A stretch of 64,000 bases of DNA from Deferribacter desulfuricans SSM1 (GTDB lineage: Bacteria; Chrysiogenota; Deferribacteres; Deferribacterales; Deferribacteraceae), in assembly GCF_000010985.1 (NCBI RefSeq), contig NC_013939.1, forward strand, positions 124,001-188,000, given 5' to 3'. Position 1 is the stretch's first letter; each line of letters starts with the position of its first letter. The notes beneath the pieces are model-generated. The model saw nothing but the letters and a program-made list of their open reading frames with translations, was not told the origin of the DNA and did not search any database. Positions 29,005-38,945 of the stretch are shown piece by piece. The position numbers and the translations under genes are program-made.

Positions 29005-29505
29005 GTGAAAATCTATTTCGAACAAATTAAATCAGATGGTTTAAAATTTGATACTAACTTTGATTTTGAGTATATTGATGCTCATATTGTTGTAAAAAAT
29101 TTTACAGGCGAAATTTATCCTATAAAAAAAGGGTATTTTTTGGACGGGATAGTTACTTTTACAATAGAGGATAAATGCGATAGGTGCAGAGATTTAGTTG
29201 AGAAAGAGTTTAGCGAAAGGATTCAGCTGGAGATTGTGAGAAACAAACTGGAAGAAAATAGTGAAGAAGAAATTGAGTTGAAAGATGAGGACTTATCTTT
29301 TTATAATGTTCTTGGTGATTTTATAGATGTCGATGAAATTATAAAAGAAGAGGTTATGTTGCTAAAACCTATGAAGTGGCTGTGCAATGAAGATTGTAAG
29401 GGGATTTGTCCAGGGTGTGGTGTTGATTTAAATTATGAAGATTGTAAGTGTAGTGATACTTTTATAGATCCGAGATTAGAAATTTTAAAGAAGTTAAAAA
29501 AATAA
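29005..29505 (+). CDS. yceD: YceD/DUF177 family protein
   Basis: A 166-residue protein of the DUF177 family, which nearly always sits before rpmF, as here, and is linked to 23S rRNA accumulation. The core CDRCRDLVEKEFSERIQLE and a C-terminal Cys cluster (CNEDCKGICPGCGVDL, then CKC) suggest metal binding. Start is GTG with GAGGT at 28993-28997. It leads the lipid synthesis operon. Confidence 0.88.
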   Translation: MKIYFEQIKSDGLKFDTNFDFEYIDAHIVVKNFTGEIYPIKKGYFLDGIVTFTIEDKCDRCRDLVEKEFSERIQLEIVRNKLEENSEEEIELKDEDLSFYNVLGDFIDVDEIIKEEVMLLKPMKWLCNEDCKGICPGCGVDLNYEDCKCSDTFIDPRLEILKKLKK

Positions 29506-29520
29506 AAGAAGAGGTGAAAA

Positions 29521-29703
29521 ATGGGTGCTCCTAAGAAGAAAACAACAAGATTAAAAAGAGGGCATAGAAGAAGCCATCATCATGTGAAAAGTGGTGCATT
29601 TGTAAAATGCGATAATTGTGGTGAGCTAAAAATACCTCACTCTGTATGCCCAGCGTGTGGTTATTATAAGAAAGAACAGGTTTTAGAAGTATCTGAATTG
29701 TAA
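29521..29703 (+). CDS. rpmF: 50S ribosomal protein L32
   Basis: A 60-residue ribosomal protein. Basic N-terminus (PKKKTTRLKRGHRRSHH) and a four-cysteine zinc ribbon, CDNC and CPAC about 15 residues apart, so this is the zinc-binding form. GAGGTG lies just before the ATG. Position between yceD and plsX is conserved. Confidence 0.96.
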   Translation: MGAPKKKTTRLKRGHRRSHHHVKSGAFVKCDNCGELKIPHSVCPACGYYKKEQVLEVSEL

Positions 29704-29714
29704 AAACTGAAATT

Positions 29715-30788
29715 ATGAGAATTGCTGTAGATGCAATGGGGGGCGATCATGCCCCTCGTGAAATAGTCAAAGGAGCTATTTTAGCTGCCAAAGAGTATGA
29801 TATTCATATAATATTGGTGGGTGATAAAACCTTAATCCAACAAGAGCTTGATAAGGCTGGGAATTATCCAAAAGAGAAAATATCTGTAATACACGCAGAA
29901 GAAGCTATTACTATGGATGATTTGCCTTCAGTTGCAGTTAGAAAAAAGAGGAAATCATCAGTTCATGAAGGGTTAAGACTTGTTAAGAAAGGTGAAGCTA
30001 GAGCTTTTTTTAGTGCAGGAAATACTGGCGCTGTGATGGCATGTGCTAAGCTTATATTGAGACCGATAGAAGGAGTTGATAGACCTGCCATAGGAGCGGT
30101 TTTGCCAAATGCAAAGGGGCATTCAGTTATACTAGATATAGGTGCAAATGTAGATTGTAAGTCTATACATTTTTTACAATTTGCAATTATGGGTTCAGCT
30201 TATGCTAAAATAGTTTTTCAAAAAGATGAACCAACTGTTGGATTACTCAGTATCGGAGAAGAAGATTTAAAAGGTAATGAAAGCACAAAAAATGCGTTTA
30301 ATCTTTTAAAAACATCCCCTTTGATTAAGTTTATAGGTAATGTTGAAGGGAAAGAGCTTTATAAAGGCGGGGCAGATGTGGTTGTTTGCGATGGGTTTGC
30401 AGGTAATATAGCTTTAAAAGTTAGCGAATCAGCAGCGTGGTATATTGGCAAGTTATTAAAAGAGGAGCTAACTAAAAATTTTATCAGAAAAATGGCCGCA
30501 CTGATTTTAAAACCTGCTTTTGAATCTCTGAAGAAAAGAGCTGATTATACCGAATATGGTGGTGCTCCTTTGTTGGGTGTGAATGGTATATGTATTATAG
30601 GGCATGGTAGTTCCAATGCTAATGCTGTTAAGAATGGTATAAAAGTTGCTTATGAGTTAGCAGAGCAAAGGTTAAATCAACTTATAGAGGAAAGAGTTAA
30701 GGCATCTCTTGAGAGATTAAAAGTTGACAAAGTAGAAACTTTTTGGAACAATATAAAAGACAGATTTAAAAAGATTACTTCTGATTAA
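29715..30788 (+). CDS. plsX: phosphate acyltransferase PlsX
   Basis: Makes acyl-phosphate from acyl-ACP for the first step of phospholipid synthesis. AVDAMGGDHAPRE at the N-terminus, SAGNTGAVMA and DGFAGNIALK are the family signatures. 357 residues is slightly longer than average because of a charged C-terminal tail. A 230-base gap with a palindromic repeat separates it from fabH, where other members of this operon are packed within 20 bases. Confidence 0.95.
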   Translation: MRIAVDAMGGDHAPREIVKGAILAAKEYDIHIILVGDKTLIQQELDKAGNYPKEKISVIHAEEAITMDDLPSVAVRKKRKSSVHEGLRLVKKGEARAFFSAGNTGAVMACAKLILRPIEGVDRPAIGAVLPNAKGHSVILDIGANVDCKSIHFLQFAIMGSAYAKIVFQKDEPTVGLLSIGEEDLKGNESTKNAFNLLKTSPLIKFIGNVEGKELYKGGADVVVCDGFAGNIALKVSESAAWYIGKLLKEELTKNFIRKMAALILKPAFESLKKRADYTEYGGAPLLGVNGICIIGHGSSNANAVKNGIKVAYELAEQRLNQLIEERVKASLERLKVDKVETFWNNIKDRFKKITSD

Positions 30789-30799
30789 GTTTTAGAAAT

Positions 30800-30947
30800 A
30801 TAGGATGTTGCACGACAAAAAACATTTTGAGATTGCTTCGTTGGAGCTCGTAATGATCAATGTAAAGTCATTGCGAGGGTTTTTAGTGACGAAGCAAACT
30901 CATAATTATACGAACTTTCAAAAAGTTATATGATTGTGCAACATATT
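30800..30947. repeat. MITE-like palindromic repeat, copy 1
   Basis: About 148 bases with 9-base terminal inverted repeats (ATGTTGCAC at 30804-30812, GTGCAACAT at 30935-30943). Inside is a long hairpin: GAGATTGCTTCGTT (30829-30842) pairs with ACGAAGCAAACTC (30889-30901), and GCTCGTAATGA with TCATTGCGAG. It occupies the gap between plsX and fabH. The rest of the 30789-31018 gap holds only AT-rich sequence and the fabH ribosome site AAAGGTG. Confidence 0.7.
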
Positions 30948-31018
30948 TAAATGAATTTTTTTCAAGTAATTTAGGATTAGGTTTTTACTTTGTTTTTGTT
31001 ATAAAAAAAAGGTGTGTC

Positions 31019-31996
31019 ATGAACAGTTATTCAAAGATAATAGGCACAGGTTCATATTTCCCATCAAAAATTCTTACAAACAAAGATCTTGAAAAGTTTG
31101 TTGATACGAGTGATGAATGGATAGTAACTCGCACAGGCATTAGAGAGCGCAGGATTTCAGAAGATAAAACTACAAGTGAAATGGCTTATGAAGCTGCAAT
31201 TAAAGCAATAGAGGATGCACAAATACGAAAAGAAGATATAGATGGAGTTATTGTAGCAACATGTACACCAGATTCTTTAGTTCCTTCTACAGCTTGTTAC
31301 TTAGAAGGTAAATTGGGGATTAAAGGGCCTTTTGCTTTTGATATAAACGCTGCATGTTCTGGATTTATTTATTCTTTAGCCATTGGAGATTCATTAATTA
31401 AAAATAATCTTGCAAATAATATATTGATAGTTGGTGCTGAAAGGTTGAGTTCAATAGTTAACTGGAAAGATAGAAGCACCTGTGTACTTCTTGGGGATGG
31501 AGCTGGGGCTGTTATTTTATCTAAAAGTGATAAGCCTGGAGTAAGAAGTTTATTATTACATGCTGATGGAGAGTATACATCTTTACTTGAATGTAAAGCT
31601 GGAGGTTCAACATTTTTATCAAATAGAGAAGATTTTGATATAGAAAGCAATCTGTTTTCGATGAAAGGTAATGAGGTTTTTAAAATTGCTGTTAGAGCTA
31701 TGGCTGATGTAGCTGTAAAAGCTGTAGAAGAAAGTGGTTTAAATTTTGAAGATATAGATTTTTTAATACCTCATCAAGCAAACCTAAGGATAATAGATGC
31801 AGTGGCCAAGAGGCTAAAACTTGATAGTGATAAAGTAATTGTCACTTTAGATAAATTTGGAAACACATCTGCAGCATCAATCCCTACAGCATTAGATATT
31901 GCCAGAAAAAATGGGAAAATTAAAGAAGGTGCAAATATCGTTTCTGCTGCTTTTGGCGGCGGTTTAACTTGGGCTGCAACAGTATTTACTATATAG
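31019..31996 (+). CDS. fabH: beta-ketoacyl-ACP synthase III
   Basis: Starts fatty acid synthesis by condensing acetyl-CoA (or branched primers) with malonyl-ACP. The catalytic triad is Cys in INAACSGFIY (about residue 113), His in PHQANLRI and Asn in GNTSAASIP. DEWIVTRTGIRERR near residue 34 is the CoA-binding signature. 325 residues is typical. A palindromic repeat lies between it and plsX, so it may have its own or repeat-borne promoter. Confidence 0.96.
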   Translation: MNSYSKIIGTGSYFPSKILTNKDLEKFVDTSDEWIVTRTGIRERRISEDKTTSEMAYEAAIKAIEDAQIRKEDIDGVIVATCTPDSLVPSTACYLEGKLGIKGPFAFDINAACSGFIYSLAIGDSLIKNNLANNILIVGAERLSSIVNWKDRSTCVLLGDGAGAVILSKSDKPGVRSLLLHADGEYTSLLECKAGGSTFLSNREDFDIESNLFSMKGNEVFKIAVRAMADVAVKAVEESGLNFEDIDFLIPHQANLRIIDAVAKRLKLDSDKVIVTLDKFGNTSAASIPTALDIARKNGKIKEGANIVSAAFGGGLTWAATVFTI

Positions 31997-32014
31997 TAAT
32001 TATCGGGGGTTAAT

Positions 32015-32941
32015 ATGTCAAAAATTGCTGCGGTATTCCCTGGACAAGGGTCTCAGTATGTTGGGATGGGTAAAGATTTTTTTGATAAATTTGAAGAATA
32101 TAAGGTTTTAATAGAAAAGGCAGATGAAATTTTAAAATATGATTTATCAAAGTTGATGTTTGATGGACCGGAAGAGGAACTGAGGCTTACTTATAATACA
32201 CAACCTGCTCTATTGGTTATGAGTGTTGGTATATTTAACCTGATAAAAGATAAAATAAACTTTGATGGATTTGCAGGACACTCTTTAGGTGAATATTCTG
32301 CAGTTGTTGCTGCTGGTGGGCTTACTTTTGAAGATGCGTTACTTGCTGTGCATAACAGAGGCAAATTTATGCAGGAAGCTGTGCCTGTAGGTGTTGGTGC
32401 AATGGCTGCTGTTATTGGAGCTAATGTTGAAGATGTAGAAAGATTATGTATTAGTATTAGTAAAGAAGGTTTTTTAGTTGAACCAGCAAATTATAATTCA
32501 TCAAATCAGATTGTGGTAGCTGGTCATAGTGATGCTGTGGAAGAGTTTATGAGTAGGGCGAAAGAGATAAGTGCAAAAAGAGTCGTTAAACTTCCTGTAA
32601 GTGCACCTTTCCATTGTGCTTTGATGAAACCAGCAGAAGAGAAAATGAAAAATTATCTTGAGAAGGTGAGATTTTCAGATATTGATAAACCTGTTTATTC
32701 TAACGTGACCGCTGATTTAGAGTTTAAAGCTACTGAAATTAAAGAAAACTTGATTAAACAGGTTTCGTCCCCAGTTAGGTGGAGCCAGTTAATTGAGAAG
32801 ATGATTGAAGATGGATTCACAACTTTTGTGGAAATTGGAGCAGGAAATGTGTTGACAGGTTTAATAAAAAAAATTAACAGACAAGTTAAAACTGTAAATA
32901 TTTCAAAAGTTGAGGATTTGGGTAAGCTGGAGGATATATGA
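32015..32941 (+). CDS. fabD: malonyl-CoA:ACP transacylase
   Basis: Loads malonyl groups onto ACP. FPGQGSQYVGMG at the N-terminus, the nucleophile motif GHSLGEYSA (about residues 88-96), and the catalytic His in APFHCALM are present. 308 residues is normal. Its TGA overlaps the fabG ATG by four bases. Confidence 0.96.
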   Translation: MSKIAAVFPGQGSQYVGMGKDFFDKFEEYKVLIEKADEILKYDLSKLMFDGPEEELRLTYNTQPALLVMSVGIFNLIKDKINFDGFAGHSLGEYSAVVAAGGLTFEDALLAVHNRGKFMQEAVPVGVGAMAAVIGANVEDVERLCISISKEGFLVEPANYNSSNQIVVAGHSDAVEEFMSRAKEISAKRVVKLPVSAPFHCALMKPAEEKMKNYLEKVRFSDIDKPVYSNVTADLEFKATEIKENLIKQVSSPVRWSQLIEKMIEDGFTTFVEIGAGNVLTGLIKKINRQVKTVNISKVEDLGKLEDI

Positions 32942-33687
32942 TTTTAAAAGATAAAGTTGCTTTGGTTACTGGTGGCTCAAGGGGGATAGGTAGAGCAGTT
33001 GCTATTAAACTTGCACAACTTGGGTGTAAAGTTGCAATTAACTACTCTTCAAACGAGCAGAAAGCAAAAGAAGTAGCAGATTACATAAAAAATACTCTTT
33101 CAGGTGAGTGTATTATTTATAAAGGTAATGTTGCAGATGAAGAAGAAGTAAAAGGGATGGTAAAATTTATAGAAAATGAGTTCGGGGCTATTGATATCTT
33201 GGTAAATAATGCTGGGATAACAAAAGATAATATTATTTTGCGATTAAAAACAGCAGACTTTGATGAAGTATTTAATGTAAATATAAAAGGTGCGTTTAAC
33301 TGTATAAAAGCAGTAGCCAGAGGTATGATGAAGAAACGTTATGGTAAAATTATCAATATTAGTAGTGTGGTAGGGTTTACTGGCAATATTGGTCAGGCAA
33401 ATTATGTGGTTACTAAGAGTGGACTTATTGGGCTTACTAAAAGTGTTGCGCTAGAACTTGCAACTAGAGGTATACGTGTTAATGCTGTAGCCCCAGGATT
33501 TATAGATACAGAGATGACTCAGAGTTTGTCTATAGATGTGAAAGATGAAATGCTCAAAAAAATCCCTTTGGGTTATTTTGGTAAACCAGAGGATGTAGCA
33601 AATGCGGTAGCATTTTTAGCTTCCCCTGAATCTGATTATATTACCGGCACAACAATACATGTAAATGGTGGCATGTATTTTAGTTAA
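32938..33687 (+). CDS. fabG: 3-oxoacyl-ACP reductase
   Basis: NADPH-dependent short-chain dehydrogenase performing the first reduction in fatty acid elongation. TGGSRGIGRAVA binds the cofactor, NNAGITKDN follows, and the catalytic set is Ser in INISSVVG, with Tyr and Lys in NYVVTKSG. 249 residues is typical. Start overlaps fabD; acpP follows after 19 bases. Confidence 0.95.
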   Translation: MILKDKVALVTGGSRGIGRAVAIKLAQLGCKVAINYSSNEQKAKEVADYIKNTLSGECIIYKGNVADEEEVKGMVKFIENEFGAIDILVNNAGITKDNIILRLKTADFDEVFNVNIKGAFNCIKAVARGMMKKRYGKIINISSVVGFTGNIGQANYVVTKSGLIGLTKSVALELATRGIRVNAVAPGFIDTEMTQSLSIDVKDEMLKKIPLGYFGKPEDVANAVAFLASPESDYITGTTIHVNGGMYFS

Positions 33688-33697
33688 TAAAAAATAG

Positions 33698-33965
<268 letters not shown>

Positions 33966-33967
33966 AC

Positions 33968-34018
33968 AACAGCATATTATTAGGTTTTGTTTTAGATAGA
34001 ATCTAGTAATATGTTGTT
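33968..34018 (+). promoter_or_regulatory. second hairpin in the acpP-fabF leader
   Basis: AACAGCATATTATTAG (33968-33983) pairs with CTAGTAATATGTTGTT (34003-34018) over all 16 positions if two G-U pairs are allowed, with a 19-base loop. It starts three bases after the T-run of the preceding hairpin and ends 30 bases before the fabF start. It may be an mRNA stabiliser or processing site. Confidence 0.5.
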
Positions 34019-34048
34019 AATCTATAAAATGAATATTAGGAGGAATTT

Positions 34049-35287
34049 GTGAATAAAAGAGTTGTTATTACGGGAATAGGCTTAGTTACTCCCTTAGGCA
34101 TAGGGGTAGAAGAAAATTGGAAGAATATTTTAGAAGGGAAGTCTGGAATTGGTTATATTTCAAGGTTTGATGCCTCTGAGTTTCCGGTGAAAATAGCTGC
34201 AGAGGTAAAAGATTTTAATAAAGAAGAATATGTAGATAAAAGAGATATAAAACGATTTGATGAGTTTATTGTTCTTGCGTTGGTTGCTGCAGAGCTAGCT
34301 GCAAGGGATGCAAATTTAAATTTTGGGAATATAGACCATGAAGAAGCGGGAGCAATAATAGGATCAGGGATAGGTGGTTTTAAAACTATAGAAGATCAGC
34401 ATGCTGTATATATGCAGAAAGGGTATAGGAGAGTTTCTCCATTTTTCATCCCTTCTGCTATTATCAATATGGGAAGTGGTGCAATATCTATCCGTTACGG
34501 TTTAAAAGGGCCAAACAGTAGTGTTGTTACTGCTTGTGCGACAGGGACTCACGCTGTAGGTGATGCTTTTAAGATTATTCAAAGAGGTGATGCTAAAATT
34601 ATGTTTGCTGGTGGTGCAGAAAGTGCCATAACTCCACTTGCAGTAGCCGGTTTTGCAAATATGAAAGCTTTATCAAGGAGGAATGATGAACCTGAAAAAT
34701 CAAGTAGACCTTTTGATGCTGATAGAGATGGTTTTGTTATGGGGGAAGGAGCTGGGATTTTGATTTTAGAAGAGTTAGAGCATGCGCTTGCTAGAGGAGC
34801 TAAGATTTATGCAGAAGTAGTTGGGTATGGTATGACTGGAGATGCCTACCATATTACTGCTCCTGATGAATCAGGGGATGGTGCATGTAGGGCAATGAAG
34901 CTGGCTATTAAAGATGCTGGTATTTCTACAGAAGATATAGACTATATTAATGCCCATGGGACCTCCACTCCTTACAATGATTTGATTGAAACAAAAGCAA
35001 TAAAAAAGGTTTTTGGAGAAAAAGCTTATAATCTTTATGTAAGTTCTACAAAGTCTATGACAGGTCATCTTTTAGGTGCAGCAGGTAGTGTGGAGGCTGC
35101 ATATTGTGCTTTGGCTATTAAAAATAGTGTTGTTCCACCAACCATCAATTTAGAAAATCCAGATCCAGAATGTGATTTAAATTATGTTCCAAATAAACCT
35201 ATAAATGCAAATATTAAATACACCTTGAGTAACTCTTTTGGTTTCGGTGGCACTAATGCTTGTTTAGTCTTGAAAAAGTATGAGTAA
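34049..35287 (+). CDS. fabF: beta-ketoacyl-ACP synthase II
   Basis: Elongating condensing enzyme of fatty acid synthesis. The triad is Cys in [10 protein letters not shown] (about residue 164), His in [11 protein letters not shown] and His in [10 protein letters not shown]. 412 residues is typical. AGGAGG lies seven bases before the GTG start. It overlaps rnc by eight bases. Confidence 0.96.
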   Translation: MNKRVVITGIGLVTPLGIGVEENWKNILEGKSGIGYISRFDASEFPVKIAAEVKDFNKEEYVDKRDIKRFDEFIVLALVAAELAARDANLNFGNIDHEEAGAIIGSGIGGFKTIEDQHAVYMQKGYRRVSPFFIPSAIINMGSGAISIRYGLKGPNSSVVTACATGTHAVGDAFKIIQRGDAKIMFAGGAESAITPLAVAGFANMKALSRRNDEPEKSSRPFDADRDGFVMGEGAGILILEELEHALARGAKIYAEVVGYGMTGDAYHITAPDESGDGACRAMKLAIKDAGISTEDIDYINAHGTSTPYNDLIETKAIKKVFGEKAYNLYVSSTKSMTGHLLGAAGSVEAAYCALAIKNSVVPPTINLENPDPECDLNYVPNKPINANIKYTLSNSFGFGGTNACLVLKKYE

Positions 35288-35975
35288 CATTGAAGAATTA
35301 GAAGAGTTAATAGGGTATAGATTTAAAAATAAATCGTTGCTACTTGAGGCCCTCACACACTCTTCTTATGCTTATGAAAAGAAATTGAAGAGAAATTATG
35401 AAAGACTTGAGTTTTTAGGGGATTCTGTTTTACAACTTATTGTTACTGAATACCTTGTAATCAAGTACAAAGAGTTTAAAGAAGGTGTTTTATCAAAATA
35501 CCGTTCATTTTTTGTTAGTGAAGATATCATAAGTGAAATAGCTTTAAAGATAAGATTAAATGACTTTTTGATGCTTGGTAAAGGGGAAATAGTGAGTGGG
35601 GGATATACAAAACCTTCCATTTTAGCAGACATTTTTGAATCACTTTTGGGCGCTGTATATCTTGATGGTGGATATAATGAAGCAAGACGGATTGTTTTGA
35701 TGCTGATGAGTGAATTGATGGATGAATATATTGAAAAAGGGATTATAATTGATCCAAAAACAGAGCTACAGAAAATAACTCAGCAAAAATTTGGTTATAT
35801 CCCAGAGTATAAGGTTTTGAAAGAAGAAGGTCCAGAGCATGATAAGGTTTTTACTGTGGAATTAAAACTTGCTGATGGGAATAAATTTATTGGTGTAGGT
35901 AGAAATAAGAAAAAGGCAGAAATTGATGCTGCAAGCAAGGCGTTGACCTTTTTGCAAGATAATCAGTTAATCTAA
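35280..35975 (+). CDS. rnc: ribonuclease III
   Basis: Double-strand-specific endoribonuclease for rRNA and mRNA processing. The catalytic signature [11 protein letters not shown] lies at about residues 41-51, the second acidic site in [16 protein letters not shown], and a double-stranded RNA-binding domain fills the last 70 residues. 231 residues is standard. It overlaps fabF and is followed directly by a radical SAM gene, an order also seen in Firmicutes. Confidence 0.95.
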   Translation: MSNIEELEELIGYRFKNKSLLLEALTHSSYAYEKKLKRNYERLEFLGDSVLQLIVTEYLVIKYKEFKEGVLSKYRSFFVSEDIISEIALKIRLNDFLMLGKGEIVSGGYTKPSILADIFESLLGAVYLDGGYNEARRIVLMLMSELMDEYIEKGIIIDPKTELQKITQQKFGYIPEYKVLKEEGPEHDKVFTVELKLADGNKFIGVGRNKKKAEIDAASKALTFLQDNQLI

Positions 35976-36986
35976 ATGAAAAACGGCAAAGATATTTTAC
36001 CTGTTTTTATCCCTTTTGCGGGATGTCCCAAAAAATGTATTTATTGTCAACAAAACAGTATCACTGGTGTTAAATTACATGATTTTAAAAAGGATGTAGA
36101 AGATCAAGTAAATCTTTTTTTAAGAGTTAAAAAAAAATGGGGGAAAATAGCTTTTTATGGCGGAAGTTTTAATTTATTACCAAAAGATAAGAGAGAATTT
36201 TTGTATAAAGTAGCAAATTCTATAAATATTTTAAAGGTTAGGGTTTCTTGCTACCCTTCTGGTTTTGACACTGAATTAATTAATGAAATGAAAGATAATA
36301 ATGTTGAGGATGTTGAGTTAGGGGTTCAGAGTTTTTCTGAGAAAGTTTTAAGATTAAATGGTAGGGATTATTCATCTAATGAGGTTGTTAAGATTTTAAA
36401 GTTACTTAAGCAGAATAATTTTAATGTAGGGATTCAAATAATGGTTGGAATGTTTGGTGAGGAATATGGTGATATAATTCAGAATATTGATTTTATAGAT
36501 AAGTTAAAATTTGAATATATTAGGATTTATCCAGCAGTTATTTTTAAAGATACTAAACTGGCAGCGTTAATAAAATCAGGCAAAAATTTAAATTATGGTT
36601 TTAGTGAAATAATTGCTATTACAACATTTTATTATATTTTAGCCATTAAAAAAGGGGTTACTGTCTTACGGATTGGTTTGCATAATTCAAGCGGTATTGA
36701 ACGTTTTATAGAGGGTGGTTATTTTCACCCTTCCTTTGGAGATGTAGTTAAAACTTTTATGATTTATATCTATTTGAAATTATTTAAAAAATCAAAATTA
36801 TACAAAAATTATCCAAACTATGGGGGAGTAATTGCAAAAATTTTTAATGTTAGTTATGATGAAAAAATCGATATAAACAGTATTGCTTATAAATTGTGGA
36901 GTGAGTATTTTGAGAATAACTGGTGGGGAATTAAGGGGGAGATCTTTGATCTCGCCCAAGAGTTCTGGAGTAAGGCCAACAAGTGA
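35976..36986 (+). CDS. radical SAM protein, Elp3-like
   Basis: A 336-residue radical SAM enzyme. The 4Fe-4S motif CPKKCIYC (Cys17, 21, 24) is followed by FYGGSF (SAM-binding GGE-like) and ELGVQSFSEKVL. The pattern resembles the Elp3-type radical SAM proteins often encoded next to rnc, but it lacks an acetyltransferase domain, so a tRNA-modifying role is only a guess. It begins on the base after the rnc stop. Its 3' end overlaps rsmD by about 77 bases. Confidence 0.82.
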   Translation: MKNGKDILPVFIPFAGCPKKCIYCQQNSITGVKLHDFKKDVEDQVNLFLRVKKKWGKIAFYGGSFNLLPKDKREFLYKVANSINILKVRVSCYPSGFDTELINEMKDNNVEDVELGVQSFSEKVLRLNGRDYSSNEVVKILKLLKQNNFNVGIQIMVGMFGEEYGDIIQNIDFIDKLKFEYIRIYPAVIFKDTKLAALIKSGKNLNYGFSEIIAITTFYYILAIKKGVTVLRIGLHNSSGIERFIEGGYFHPSFGDVVKTFMIYIYLKLFKKSKLYKNYPNYGGVIAKIFNVSYDEKIDINSIAYKLWSEYFENNWWGIKGEIFDLAQEFWSKANK

Positions 36987-37440
36987 TAAAGTAAGATCGG
37001 CAATTTTTTCTAAGCTTTATAATAAAGTGGTAGATTCATATGTGTTAGATCTTTTTGCTGGCACTGGTGCGTTTGGTATTGAAGCATTGAGTAGAGGGGC
37101 AAAATTTGTAACATTTGTTGATATCAATATTTCAACTCTTTTAAAAAATACAAGTTTTATACAAAATGAAAAATTCGAGATTATAAAATCCGATGTTTTT
37201 AAAGCTTTTAAAAAGCTAAGAATTAAGTATGATATTATTTTTATTGACCCCCCTTATGGGAAAATTGATTCAAAAGAGTTGTTAAATGCTATTAAATCTC
37301 ATCAACTTATTGCAAAAAAAGGTGTTTTAATATATGAAGAAAGTATTAGAACAAAATTTGAAATTGAGGAAAGGTTTATTTTGTTTGATACAAAAACTTA
37401 TGGAGATACAAAAATATATTATTTGGAGTTGACATTATGA
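36910..37440 (+). CDS. rsmD: 16S rRNA (guanine-966-N2) methyltransferase
   Basis: Methylates G966 of 16S rRNA. RITGGELRGRSL at the N-terminus, LDLFAGTGAFGIEALSRGA (SAM) and the catalytic DPPYG are hallmarks. The open frame begins at 36883, but homology starts at the TTG at 36910, which has GGAG eight bases upstream; that start gives 176 residues. The GTG at 36901 is another option. It begins inside the upstream gene and overlaps coaD by four bases. A hairpin (36935-36957) lies just after the start. Confidence 0.9.
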   Translation: MRITGGELRGRSLISPKSSGVRPTSDKVRSAIFSKLYNKVVDSYVLDLFAGTGAFGIEALSRGAKFVTFVDINISTLLKNTSFIQNEKFEIIKSDVFKAFKKLRIKYDIIFIDPPYGKIDSKELLNAIKSHQLIAKKGVLIYEESIRTKFEIEERFILFDTKTYGDTKIYYLELTL

Positions 37441-37925
37441 TTGCAATTTATCCAGGGACTTTTGATCCATTAACAAATGGGCATCTTGATATTATCGAGC
37501 GTGGTGCTAAAATGTTTGATAGATTGATTGTGGCGGTTGCTGAAAGTAAAAGGAAAAAACCTTTGTTTGATTTAAATGATAGGGTTACTATGATTGAAGA
37601 ATCTGTTTTACATCTGCCTAATGTAGAAGTGGAATCTTTTTCTAATCTTTTAGTTGATTTTATGAAAGAGAAGAATGCAGATGTTATATTAAGAGGTCTG
37701 AGAGTTGTTTCTGATTTTGAATATGAGCTTCAATTGGCATTAATGAACAGAAAACTTAATGCTAATTGTGAAACGGTGTTTTTGATGCCAAATAAAAAGT
37801 ACATTTTTTTAAGTTCAAGTATGGTTAGAGAGATTGCTTTACTTGGTGGGGATGTAAGTTGTTTTGTCCCTAAACCTGTAAATGATTTTATTTTAAGGAA
37901 AATAAATGATAAGGGAAGAACTTGA
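37437..37925 (+). CDS. coaD: phosphopantetheine adenylyltransferase
   Basis: Fourth step of coenzyme A synthesis, a nucleotidylyltransferase. The TxGH-type motif is in TFDPLTNGHLDI, and the C-terminal ISSS-like motif appears as LSSSMVREIA. 162 residues is typical. rsmD-coaD is a widely conserved pair; they overlap by four bases, and coaD overlaps dgt by 20. Confidence 0.95.
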   Translation: MIAIYPGTFDPLTNGHLDIIERGAKMFDRLIVAVAESKRKKPLFDLNDRVTMIEESVLHLPNVEVESFSNLLVDFMKEKNADVILRGLRVVSDFEYELQLALMNRKLNANCETVFLMPNKKYIFLSSSMVREIALLGGDVSCFVPKPVNDFILRKINDKGRT

Positions 37926-38928
37926 AGATTTAGAAGATAAGTTTTTACACCCCAAAGCTGCTAGGTCAAAGGATTCTAAAGGGAGAGGTAAACCTGAAAA
38001 AAAGTGCGAATTACGCACTGACTTTCAAAGAGATAGAGATCGTATAATTCATTCAAAAGCATTTCGAAGATTAAAGCATAAAACACAAGTGTTCTTATCG
38101 CCACTTGGTGATCATTATCGCACAAGATTAACTCATACTTTGGAAGTTATGCAGATTGCTAAAACTATAGCAAAGTCGCTCAGATTAAATGAAGATTTAG
38201 TGGAAGCTATAGCATTGGGGCATGATTTAGGGCATACCCCTTTTGGCCATGCTGGAGAGAAGATTTTAAGTGATATTTTAGGTAAACCTTTTAGGCACTA
38301 TGCTCACTCTATAACTGTTGTAGAAAAGTTGGAAAAAGATGGTTTTGGATTAAATCTCACTTTTGAAGTATTGGATGGGATAGTAAAACATTCAAAAGGG
38401 AAAGGGCCTATTTTTGATGAAAGTAAGTTGGCAAAAACATTGGAGGGGCAAATAGTCAGATTAGCTGACATTATTGCGTATGTTAATCATGATATAGATG
38501 ATGCAGTTAGAGCAAAAATTATTTCTCTTGATGATATCCCAAAAGATATTTTGAAAAATCTTGGTTATACGCATGGTGAGCGTATACATAATGCTGTAAA
38601 AGATGTAGTTTTATCAACTATTGAAAATAATTATGAAAAAGTGGTGATGTCTGATAAAATGCTAAAATTAATTGAAGATTTACGTGAATTTTTATTTGCC
38701 AATGTTTATTTGTGTGATATAATTAAAGAAGAGTTTGATAAAGCGTATAAAGTTTTATTTGATTTATATAAGTTTTATGAAAATAATTATGATGCAGTGC
38801 CTGAGCTTTTTAGAAAAGCTGCAAAGGACAAAAAAACTGCAATAGTTTATTTTATAGCAGGAATGACTGATAGATATGCTATTGAGGAATATAAGAGAAT
38901 TTATTTGCCATCAAATTGGCACATTTAA
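37906..38928 (+). CDS. dgt: deoxyguanosinetriphosphate triphosphohydrolase-like protein
   Basis: HD-domain dNTP triphosphohydrolase that controls nucleotide pools. The N-terminal RDRDRIIHSKAFRRLKHKTQVF, the first metal His in RTRLTHTLEV, the HD pair in GHDLGHTPFGHAGE, and a later D in LADIIAYVNHDIDD are present. 340 residues matches the shorter Dgt-like class. The ATG overlaps the end of coaD. Confidence 0.92.
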   Translation: MIREELEDLEDKFLHPKAARSKDSKGRGKPEKKCELRTDFQRDRDRIIHSKAFRRLKHKTQVFLSPLGDHYRTRLTHTLEVMQIAKTIAKSLRLNEDLVEAIALGHDLGHTPFGHAGEKILSDILGKPFRHYAHSITVVEKLEKDGFGLNLTFEVLDGIVKHSKGKGPIFDESKLAKTLEGQIVRLADIIAYVNHDIDDAVRAKIISLDDIPKDILKNLGYTHGERIHNAVKDVVLSTIENNYEKVVMSDKMLKLIEDLREFLFANVYLCDIIKEEFDKAYKVLFDLYKFYENNYDAVPELFRKAAKDKKTAIVYFIAGMTDRYAIEEYKRIYLPSNWHI

Positions 38929-38945
38929 TTAGGGAGGGTTGCTTT

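Noticed and set aside
36129-36137. A9 tract in the radical SAM gene as another slippage site
   Set aside because: One shifted frame stays open, so there is no clear designed short product, and nothing in the family suggests one.
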